Assembly (NCBI GenBank): GCA_943913325.1 | Contig: CALTXP010000023.1 | Location: 1-21,384, forward strand | Origin: an uncultured Anaerococcus sp. | GTDB lineage: Bacteria > Bacillota > Clostridia > Tissierellales > Peptoniphilaceae | Direction of reading: 5' to 3' | DNA: 21,384 bases | Shown: piece by piece, positions 7,474 through 13,744 of the stretch | How the letters are laid out: each line of letters begins with the position of its first letter | How positions within the stretch are numbered: the stretch's first letter is position 1 | The notes under the pieces: model-generated | Databases searched by the model: none | The model's input: the letters and a program-made list of their open reading frames with translations, nothing else | What the model was told of the DNA's origin: nothing | Program-made: the position numbers and the translations under genes

Positions 7474-8302
7474 CTATAAGCTCTACTTTCTCTACAAGAT
7501 TATATTGATTAGATAAAATCTTGTATGCATTTTCGTATAAACTATCATCAAAGAATATTGCAAAAATACTAGCTCCACTACCACTTACTAAAGTTTTATT
7601 AGCTCCCAGTTCTAGAAGATTTTCTTTGATTTTTTCTAAATGAGGATAATTCTCAAATATAACATCCTCCATAACATTCTCAAAGCCATCTATTATTTTC
7701 TTATTACCAGCCTTAAGTCCATTCACAATCTTAGTGTTTTCTATATGGCCATAATCTTTCATATTTTTATATACGAAAGCTGAAGAGATCTCAGTCCCAT
7801 CATTTATAATAAGAATTTTCATTTTAAGTCTATTTTTAAAGGGATAGAGTTTTTCACCTATGCCCTTAGCTCTTGCCATCTTTTCTTCAAAGAAAAATGG
7901 TATATCTGCTCCTAGTCTTGCACCTATATCCATCATTTCTTTTTTACTTAGATTAAGTTCCCAAAGTTCATTTAAACCCTTAATCATTTCAGCTGCATCA
8001 GTTGAACCACCTGCAAGTCCTGCAGCTATAGGAATTTTTTTATTAAGTTTAACATCTATTCCTGGCTTATCTACCCTATCTTTTAAAATATCCCAAACTT
8101 TAAAAATCAAATTATCCTCTAAGCTACAGATATCTGGTAAATTTGATGTATAGTGAAAACTATTATCTAAGCTTTTATTAATTTTAAGTTCGTCAAATAA
8201 GCTTATACGACCCATTATGGTATCTATCTCATGATAACCATCATTCCTTAAGTATAAGCTATCTAAGCTAAGATTGATTTTCGCAAAACATTTTCTGTTC
8301 AT
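7466..8302 (-). CDS. ispE: 4-diphosphocytidyl-2-C-methyl-D-erythritol kinase
   Basis: A 278-residue GHMP-family kinase that phosphorylates CDP-ME in the MEP pathway to isoprenoids. Visible motifs are AKINLSLD (7-14, Lys8), the ATP-binding loop PIAAGLAGGSTDAA (91-104), GADIPFF (131-137, catalytic Asp133) and SGSGASIFA (240-248). The frame stays open upstream through the tRNA gene, but the start at 8302 is chosen because GAGGT lies just upstream, the length is then normal, and the conserved N-terminus begins there. It leads the coupled ispE-murI-ppx-ppk group. An extended -10 promoter candidate is 17 bases upstream. Confidence 0.95.
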   Translation of the reverse strand: MNRKCFAKINLSLDSLYLRNDGYHEIDTIMGRISLFDELKINKSLDNSFHYTSNLPDICSLEDNLIFKVWDILKDRVDKPGIDVKLNKKIPIAAGLAGGSTDAAEMIKGLNELWELNLSKKEMMDIGARLGADIPFFFEEKMARAKGIGEKLYPFKNRLKMKILIINDGTEISSAFVYKNMKDYGHIENTKIVNGLKAGNKKIIDGFENVMEDVIFENYPHLEKIKENLLELGANKTLVSGSGASIFAIFFDDSLYENAYKILSNQYNLVEKVELIDD

Positions 8303-8318
8303 TTTAACCTCAGTAATA

Positions 8319-8327
8319 ATTATAACA
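8319..8327 (-). promoter_or_regulatory. Extended -10 promoter candidate for ispE-murI-ppx-ppk
   Basis: The minus strand has TGTTATAAT between the tRNA terminator and ispE. The -35 region (TTGCTT-like, 18 bases upstream) is weak. A start site 6-7 bases downstream would leave a very short leader with the ribosome binding site at its 5' end, so read-through from the tRNA or transporter transcript may also contribute. Confidence 0.45.
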
Positions 8328-8346
8328 AAAGTTCCTAATTTTAAGC

Positions 8347-8369
8347 AAAAAAAAAGTGGATAACCCACT
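8347..8369 (-). terminator. Intrinsic terminator after tRNA-Leu
   Basis: On the minus strand AGTGG and CCACT (8365-8369 with 8355-8359), extendable by U-A/G-U pairs, enclose a 5-base loop and are followed by a T-run of eight or nine bases. It starts 11 bases after the CCA end of the tRNA. Confidence 0.85.
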
Positions 8370-8380
8370 CTTATAATTTT

Positions 8381-8470
8381 TGGTGCAGGATAGAAGACTT
8401 GAACTTCCACGACCTAAAATCGGTCACAAGATCCTTAGTCTTGCGCGTCTGCCAATTCCGCCAATCCTGC
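8381..8470 (-). tRNA. tRNA-Leu, anticodon AAG
   Basis: A 90-base class II tRNA. The acceptor GCAGGAT pairs perfectly with ATCCTGC, followed by A73 and an encoded CCA. The D stem is GCG/CGC with GG in the loop, the anticodon stem CAAGA/TCTTG closes the 7-base loop CTAAGGA, the long variable arm has GACC/GGTC, and the T arm has GGAAG, TTCAAGT loop and CTTCT. U33 is followed by AAG, so it reads CUU directly; deamination of A34 to inosine would extend this to CUC and CUA. It has its own promoter and terminator and splits the transporter genes from ispE. Confidence 0.93.
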
Positions 8471-8485
8471 GTAAAATACTTATTA

Positions 8486-8514
8486 AGTATACTTCAATTC
8501 TTATCATAAGTCAA
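8486..8514 (-). promoter_or_regulatory. Promoter of tRNA-Leu
   Basis: TTGACT (8509-8514) and TATACT (8486-8491) on the minus strand are separated by exactly 17 bases; the tRNA 5' end lies 16 bases past the -10. Confidence 0.85.
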
Positions 8515-8534
8515 ATAAATGTAAAAACATTTAT
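8515..8534 (-). terminator. Weak AT hairpin over the end of the ABC ATPase gene
   Basis: A perfect 8-bp stem ATAAATGT/ACATTTAT with a 4-base loop overlaps the stop codon at 8531-8533. It is nearly all A-T and lacks a U-run, so termination is probably poor and read-through into the tRNA is likely. Confidence 0.3.
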
Positions 8535-9256
8535 AAGACTTGTGATAGAAATTGTTTACTACGCTCATTTTTAGGATTAGTGAAAAACTCATCAGGATCA
8601 TCTGATTCTTCTTCTATATATCCACCATCCATAAATATAACCCTATTTGAAACTTCTCTAGCAAAGCCCATCTCATGGGTTACTACAATCATAGTCATGC
8701 CTTCTTCAGCAAGCTCTCTCATAAGTTCTAAAACACCACCAACCATTTCTGGATCAAGAGCACTAGTTGGCTCATCAAATAGCATTAGTCTTGGTTTCAT
8801 CATAAGAGCTCTTGCTATGGCAACCCTTTGTTTTTGACCACCAGAAAGGCTTGATGGATAATTGTCTTTCTTATCTAAAAGACCTATTCTATCTAATAAA
8901 GCTGATGCTTCTTTTATAGCTTCATCTTTTTTCATCTTACCTCTAATAGTCGGTGCAAGTATCAAATTTTCTATTATAGTCATATTAGAAAACAAATTAA
9001 AGTTTTGAAAAACCATACCAATTTCTTCTCTAAGCTTATTTATATCTATATTCTTGTCATTTATTTTTTTATTTTCAAAATAAATATCTCCAGCTGTTGG
9101 TTTTTCTATAAGATTTAGGCAACGTAAAAATGTAGATTTACCAGATCCAGATGGTCCAATAATTGATATAACATCATTTTCATCTACCTCTAGATTTATG
9201 TCTTTTAAAACTTTAAGGTCTCCATATGATTTTTCTAATTTTTTGACTTTAAGCAT
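8531..9256 (-). CDS. Polar amino acid ABC transporter ATPase (GlnQ/HisP-like)
   Basis: A 241-residue ABC ATPase that powers the fused binding-protein/permease encoded just before it. The Walker A GPSGSGKS (34-41), Q-loop Gln84 in VFQNFNLF, signature LSGGQKQR (137-144), Walker B LMLFDEP (157-163), D-loop SALD (165-168) and switch His194 are all intact, and the sequence has the length and TxSALDPE pattern of the polar amino acid (PAAT) family. Its ATG overlaps the permease stop by 8 bases (ATGCTTAA) with AAAGGA upstream. It is the last gene of the T-box-led arginine operon, so regulation by amino acid supply is expected. The substrate is not set by the ATPase. Confidence 0.95.
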   Translation of the reverse strand: MLKVKKLEKSYGDLKVLKDINLEVDENDVISIIGPSGSGKSTFLRCLNLIEKPTAGDIYFENKKINDKNIDINKLREEIGMVFQNFNLFSNMTIIENLILAPTIRGKMKKDEAIKEASALLDRIGLLDKKDNYPSSLSGGQKQRVAIARALMMKPRLMLFDEPTSALDPEMVGGVLELMRELAEEGMTMIVVTHEMGFAREVSNRVIFMDGGYIEEESDDPDEFFTNPKNERSKQFLSQVL

Positions 9257-10709
9257 ATCTTTGTCCTTTCTCCAATTGTTTGAAGATTTTTTCTATTATT
9301 AATACTATTATTAGATATATAAAAGCAGCTGAAAAGTATGCTGTGGCTGCATCAAAGGTTTGACTTATTACGATGGATGCACCACGAGTTAGATCAGCAA
9401 GCCCTATGAAACCAGCTATTGAAGTTTCTTTAAACAAGGTAATAACTTCATTACCGAGTGCAGGCAGTGAGTTTTTAACAGCCTGTGGCATAACTACCTT
9501 TTTCATAGTTTGAAAACTACTTAAGCCAAGACTTCTTGCTGCTTCTTTTTCTCCTTTGCTTACAGAATTTATACCACCTCTAAATAACTCTGCCATATAA
9601 GCGGATGAATTTAAGGCAAAAGATATAATTGCTACAAGCATTAAATTATCTAAATTTACTAATATTACATTAAACATTATAAGCAATTGGATTGTAGATG
9701 GAGTTCCACGAATTATAGATATAAAAAGAGCAAATATCTTATCAAATACCTTTATTAATATACTCCCAATGCCTTTACTAGAACTATCTAGATTTATATT
9801 TGATTCTCTAACAAGAGCAATTATTAAACCTAGGATAAATGATATTATAAGTGCAAAAAATGTCACTATTAGTGTAATTTTTAGTCCATCTATTAAATAT
9901 TTATAAGCTTCATTGTCGATAATTGTGCTCTTAAACCTTGCAAATAGACCCTTAGACTCTTCAGAAGTTTCTTTATTTTGATATTTATCCATTATTTCGT
10001 CTATTTTTCCTGATTGTTTTAATGCTGCTATAGCTTCATTCATTTGCTCTAATAATTCTGGGTTATCTTTGCTAATAGCTATGGCATATTCTTCCTCAAG
10101 ATAAGGAGTATCTATAATTTTTAGATCCTTATTTGCATTTAGAAAATTCTCTGCAGTATGTTTATCTAATATTATAGCATCTATCTTATTAGACTTTAAG
10201 GACAAGACAGCATCTGGCACTTTATTAAAGGCACTAACATTTTCTTCTCCAAAATCATCCTTTGCTATAGTATCTCCTATTGTTCCAAGTTGAGTACCTA
10301 TAGTCTTACTATCTTCTAGATCTTTTAACTCTTTTATATCAGAATCTTTTTTTATTATAACGATTTGACTTGTTTTTGCAAAAGAGTCTGTAAAATTTAC
10401 TGATTTCTTACGTTCTTCAGTTACTGTAAAACCAGCTGCTCCACCATCAATTTTCCCTGATTGGATACTTGCTATTATTGTATTAAAGTCCATATCATGA
10501 AGCTTTACTTCAACTCCCATATAATCTCCTATGGCCTTTAATATATCAGGATCAATACCAACAATTTCATCTCCCTCATAATATTCATAAGGTGGGAAAT
10601 CAGCACTTGTTCCAAAATCTATGACTTCTTTTTCTGCATTTGACTTAAATGGTAATAATATTACCATCATAAGTAAAAATGCAGATATATTCTTTATCTT
10701 ATCTTTCAT
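9249..10709 (-). CDS. Fused substrate-binding protein/permease of a polar amino acid ABC transporter
   Basis: A 486-residue two-domain protein. A signal peptide (1-25, likely cut after SNA) leads into a family-3 solute-binding domain (about 28-245) with the ligand-type residues Arg100 in TEERKKSV, which usually holds the carboxylate, and Asp182, which usually holds the amine. A short linker joins it to a permease domain (about 268-480) with membrane segments near 275-300, 325-350, 355-375 and 455-472 and the EAA loop EKEAARSLGLSSFQ (387-400) that contacts the ATPase. Fusion of both parts is known in Gram-positive glutamine-type (GlnP) systems; here there is one binding domain. It starts 16 bases after argH, with GGAG at a 7-base spacing. 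Context suggests arginine, citrulline or ornithine as cargo, which is an inference. Confidence 0.92.
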   Translation of the reverse strand: MKDKIKNISAFLLMMVILLPFKSNAEKEVIDFGTSADFPPYEYYEGDEIVGIDPDILKAIGDYMGVEVKLHDMDFNTIIASIQSGKIDGGAAGFTVTEERKKSVNFTDSFAKTSQIVIIKKDSDIKELKDLEDSKTIGTQLGTIGDTIAKDDFGEENVSAFNKVPDAVLSLKSNKIDAIILDKHTAENFLNANKDLKIIDTPYLEEEYAIAISKDNPELLEQMNEAIAALKQSGKIDEIMDKYQNKETSEESKGLFARFKSTIIDNEAYKYLIDGLKITLIVTFFALIISFILGLIIALVRESNINLDSSSKGIGSILIKVFDKIFALFISIIRGTPSTIQLLIMFNVILVNLDNLMLVAIISFALNSSAYMAELFRGGINSVSKGEKEAARSLGLSSFQTMKKVVMPQAVKNSLPALGNEVITLFKETSIAGFIGLADLTRGASIVISQTFDAATAYFSAAFIYLIIVLIIEKIFKQLEKGQRYA

Positions 10710-10725
10710 TCTAACTCCATTTTAT

Positions 10726-12102
10726 CTAACTATTTTTAAGCTCATTTAAAACATAGGATATTTGTCTTTTAACTTCTTCTTTAGCAGGTCCTCCTAAAGA
10801 ATTTCTTGTATTAAGACATTTTTCTATATTTATAATATCATAAATATCATCTTCAAATAAATCAGATTCTTCTTTATAAATTTTTAAATCAATCTCATCT
10901 AATGTTTTATTACACTCTGTTGCATACTTTACAAGTCTTGCAGATATATGATGAGCATCTCTAAAGGCTAGACCTTTATTTACTAGATAGTCTGCTACAT
11001 CAGTAGCATTTAAAAAACCTTGCTTACAAGCTTTTAACATTTTCTCTTTATTAACAGTCAAAGTATCCATTTGACCTGTCATAACCTTTAAAGATAATTT
11101 TACTGTATCTATACTATCAAATATAGCTTCTTTATCCTCCTGCATATCCTTAGCATAGGCTAAGGGAATACCCTTCATCATAATAAATGACTGGTTCATA
11201 TTTCCTATAACTCTTGCAGGCTTACTTCTTAGAAGTTCAGCCATATCAGGATTTTTCTTTTGAGGCATGATTGATGATCCTGTTGAGTACATATCATCAA
11301 TTTTTACAAAAGAAAAAGGTTGGGATGACCAAATTATTAACTCTTCTGATAATCTTGATAAGTGTATAGCTATGATAGATAAAACAGATTCCAATTCTAA
11401 TACATAGTCTCTGTCACTGACTGCATCCATAGAGTTTTGCATTACACTATCAAAGCCAAGCTCTTTTGCACTAAATTCTCTATCTATAGGATAGGAGGTT
11501 CCCGCTAGAGCACAAGCACCAAGCGGAGATGAATTAAGTCTTTTTTTATAATCTCTTAATCTAGCAATATCACGTAAACCCATCATTGCATAAGCCATTA
11601 TATGATGAGCAAATGTTACAGGCTGTGCTGCTTGAAGATGAGTATAGCCTGGCATTATGGACTCAGTATTATTTTCTGCTAATGAGCAAAGTGTTTTAGC
11701 ATAATCTTTTAATAGCTTTTCTATTCTATCACATTCATCCCTAAGATTAAGTTTTAGATCAGTTGCCACTTGATCATTTCTAGACCTAGCTGTATGAATT
11801 TTCTTGCCAAGCTCTCCAATTTCATCTATAAGTGTCGCTTCTATAAATGTATGGACATCTTCACTTGATTCATCTACTTCTAACTGTCCATTCTTTAGCT
11901 TATCATTAATTAGCTTAAGTCCTTTTACAATTTCTTTTGCCTGATCAGTACTTAGTATTTGAGTTTTCTCTAACATCTTGACATGAGCAATAGATCCTCT
12001 TATGTCATCAAAGACTAGCCTCTTATCTACTTTTATGGATGAATTAAGCTCTTCTGCAATATTATCTAAATCACCTGATAGCATTCCACTCCAAAGTTTC
12101 AT
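10726..12102 (-). CDS. argH: Argininosuccinate lyase
   Basis: A 458-residue fumarase/aspartase-superfamily lyase that splits argininosuccinate into arginine and fumarate. The conserved segments are HTARSRNDQVATD (103-115), GYTHLQAAQP (152-161, general acid/base His155) and the signature loop GSSIMPQKKNPD (275-286). The length is typical of ArgH. Its ATG lies one base after the argG stop, with only a poor ribosome binding site, so translation is probably coupled to argG. It stops with TAG 16 bases before the transporter gene. Cytoplasmic tetramer by family knowledge. Confidence 0.97.
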   Translation of the reverse strand: MKLWSGMLSGDLDNIAEELNSSIKVDKRLVFDDIRGSIAHVKMLEKTQILSTDQAKEIVKGLKLINDKLKNGQLEVDESSEDVHTFIEATLIDEIGELGKKIHTARSRNDQVATDLKLNLRDECDRIEKLLKDYAKTLCSLAENNTESIMPGYTHLQAAQPVTFAHHIMAYAMMGLRDIARLRDYKKRLNSSPLGACALAGTSYPIDREFSAKELGFDSVMQNSMDAVSDRDYVLELESVLSIIAIHLSRLSEELIIWSSQPFSFVKIDDMYSTGSSIMPQKKNPDMAELLRSKPARVIGNMNQSFIMMKGIPLAYAKDMQEDKEAIFDSIDTVKLSLKVMTGQMDTLTVNKEKMLKACKQGFLNATDVADYLVNKGLAFRDAHHISARLVKYATECNKTLDEIDLKIYKEESDLFEDDIYDIINIEKCLNTRNSLGGPAKEEVKRQISYVLNELKNS

Positions 12103-12103
12103 A

Positions 12104-13345
12104 TTATTTATCTTCGCTTTCTTTAATTGCTTTAGCGTATATTTTTGAGCTTAAGCCAAATAAGTTTATAAAGCCTGTAGCATCTGATTGATTGTATACA
12201 TCATCTTCTTCAAATGTTGCATATTCTTCTAAATATAGAGAATTTTTTGCAGTAATTCCAGCAGGTTGCATATTTCCCTTGTATAATTTTACCTTAACTT
12301 TACCTGTTACATTTTCTTGGCTTACATTAATGAAAGCATCCATAGCTTTTTTAAGAGGTGTCATCCATTTTCCTGCATAGACAAGTTCAGCATAATCTAA
12401 AGCCATCTTTTGTTTATATTGTAGAGCATCTGGATGCATAGTAACTGTTTCTAGTTTCTCATGAGCAAAGTATAGGACAGATGCTGCAGGATTTTCATAA
12501 ACTCCCCTTGATTTCATTCCTACCATCCTACTTTCAACTATATCATCAATACCAATGCCATGTTTACCAGCTATCCCATTTAATTTCTTAACTAATTCAA
12601 ATCCTTTTAGTTTTTCTCCATTTAAGGCTATTGGGATACCTTTTTCAAATTCTAATTCTACAATTTCTGCTTTATCATCTGCTTTTTCTGGTGGTGTTAC
12701 CCAATATAGCACTTTTTCTAAATCTGCTGAGTTTGCTGGATCCTCTAGGTCAAGACCTTCGTGAGATAAGTGCCAAATATTTTCATCCATAGAATAGTCA
12801 TCATCTTTAGTTACTTTAAGCTTGATCCCATTTTCTTTAGCATAAGCTTCTTCTTCACTACGTCCTTTGATATCCCAGAACCTCCATGGTGCTACAACCT
12901 TAATTTCCGGTGCTAGAGCCATTATAGATACTTCAAAACGTATCTGATCATTTCCCTTTCCGGTGCAACCATGAACTATAACATCAGCATCTTCTTTTTT
13001 TGCAACATCTACTAATACTTTTGAAATTAGTGGTCGAGCAATAGCTGTTCCTAATAAATAAACATTCTCATATTTAGCACCTGCTTTTAATGATTTAAAA
13101 GCGTATTGTTCGATAAATTCTTCTTCAACATTTATATTATAAAACTTACTAGCTCCTGATCCCAAGGCTTTAGTTTCTAATGCATCCGGATCTTTTACTT
13201 GACCTAAATCAACTGAGACACAAATAACTTCTTTTACTCCATTTTTCTTTAGCCAAGTTACCATTACAGATGTATCAAGACCTCCAGAATATGCTAGGAC
13301 TACTTTGTTTGCTTCTTTTAAAATTTCATATTCGCTTTTTAACAT
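12104..13345 (-). CDS. argG: Argininosuccinate synthase
   Basis: A 413-residue enzyme that joins citrulline and aspartate with ATP to form argininosuccinate. The N-type ATP pyrophosphatase loop LAYSGGLDTSV (17-27) and the GCTGKGNDQIRFE segment are intact. The frame stays open upstream into the T-box terminator, but the ATG at 13345 has a full GGAGG 5 bases away and gives the normal length, so the upstream extension is rejected. No argF, argJ, argB or carbamoyl-phosphate synthase genes are in the window. Transcription starts at a consensus promoter 330 bases upstream and must pass a T-box terminator. Confidence 0.97.
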   Translation of the reverse strand: MLKSEYEILKEANKVVLAYSGGLDTSVMVTWLKKNGVKEVICVSVDLGQVKDPDALETKALGSGASKFYNINVEEEFIEQYAFKSLKAGAKYENVYLLGTAIARPLISKVLVDVAKKEDADVIVHGCTGKGNDQIRFEVSIMALAPEIKVVAPWRFWDIKGRSEEEAYAKENGIKLKVTKDDDYSMDENIWHLSHEGLDLEDPANSADLEKVLYWVTPPEKADDKAEIVELEFEKGIPIALNGEKLKGFELVKKLNGIAGKHGIGIDDIVESRMVGMKSRGVYENPAASVLYFAHEKLETVTMHPDALQYKQKMALDYAELVYAGKWMTPLKKAMDAFINVSQENVTGKVKVKLYKGNMQPAGITAKNSLYLEEYATFEEDDVYNQSDATGFINLFGLSSKIYAKAIKESEDK

Positions 13346-13400
13346 AATTTCCTCCATATATTTATTATCAAATTTAGTTATCTGTGTCTTTTGGGTTAAT

Positions 13401-13437
13401 AAAAAAAGAGCTTTCATCCCAAAAGGGACGAAAGCTC
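13401..13437 (-). terminator. Regulated terminator of the argG T-box
   Basis: A 13-bp stem on the minus strand (GAGCTTTCGTCCC with GGGATGAAAGCTC, one G-U pair, 4-base TTTT loop) is followed by seven T. Its 5' arm carries CGTCCC, which can instead pair with the T-box sequence to make the antiterminator. Confidence 0.93.
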
Positions 13438-13650
13438 GTGATACCACCCATATTTATTTATTTTTCACAAAATAAACCTCATCAAGTACTAACATACTCT
13501 AACTCTGTAACGGGAGTGCCCGTATGAGTCTCCTTGTATCGACCCATAAGCTCAGAGGTTCTTTTTTCTATCTTACTACTTATCCACTCTCACCAAACAG
13601 GACTCGCTTGAAGCTTTAGGATAGATACTCTTCTCTTCAACACTTTTATA
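13405..13650 (-). promoter_or_regulatory. T-box riboswitch leader of argGH-transporter operon, probably arginine-specific
   Basis: Stem I starts near 13650; its lower part has the S-turn AGTA (5' side) and TCTATC pairing with GATAGA. The AG-bulge (AGCGAG) and distal GGTGA motifs lie above it. A stem III follows (ACGGG/CCCGT inside GACTC/GAGTT). The T-box itself is TGGGTGGTATCACG (13437-13450). The antiterminator can form as GGG/CCC and ACG/CGT around the 7-base bulge TGGTATC, whose TGGT matches an ACCA tRNA end. The specifier loop on the 3' side reads AAAAAAGAACC; AGA (13560-13562) at the distance from the lower helix and GAGC seen in known T-boxes would specify arginine, fitting argG and argH. 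The loop is one base longer than standard, so AAG (Lys) cannot be excluded by sequence alone. Confidence 0.88.
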
Positions 13651-13672
13651 AACTAATAATTTGATTAAAAGT

Positions 13673-13701
13673 ATTATAACCTCATTTATATTTTTTGTCA
13701 A
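13673..13701 (-). promoter_or_regulatory. Consensus promoter of the argG operon
   Basis: TTGACA (13696-13701), a 17-base spacer and TATAAT (13673-13678): a perfect vegetative promoter. The start site would be near 13666, directly upstream of the T-box stem I. Confidence 0.93.
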
Positions 13702-13703
13702 AT

Positions 13704-13731
13704 AAAAAACGGAGAACCAACTCTCCGTTTT
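13704..13731 (-). terminator. Intrinsic terminator of hppA
   Basis: AAAACGGAGA (13722-13731) pairs with TCTCCGTTTT (13706-13715) over a 6-base loop and runs into more T residues. It separates hppA from the argG promoter, which begins 3 bases further on. Confidence 0.9.
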
Positions 13732-13744
13732 CTTGAATATATTA

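Noticed and set aside
8303..8410. In-frame upstream extension of ispE (36 extra codons)
   Set aside because: It reads through the 3' end of tRNA-Leu and its terminator; the conserved IspE N-terminus starts at 8302 behind a ribosome binding site.
13346..13447. In-frame upstream extension of argG (34 extra codons)
   Set aside because: It runs through the T-box terminator and T-run; the ATG at 13345 has a full GGAGG and gives the normal ArgG N-terminus.
13560..13567. Reading the T-box specifier as AAA or AAG (lysine)
   Set aside because: Possible by counting from the upper helix, but AGA fits the distance to the lower helix and GAGC, and arginine fits the genes; kept only as an alternative.
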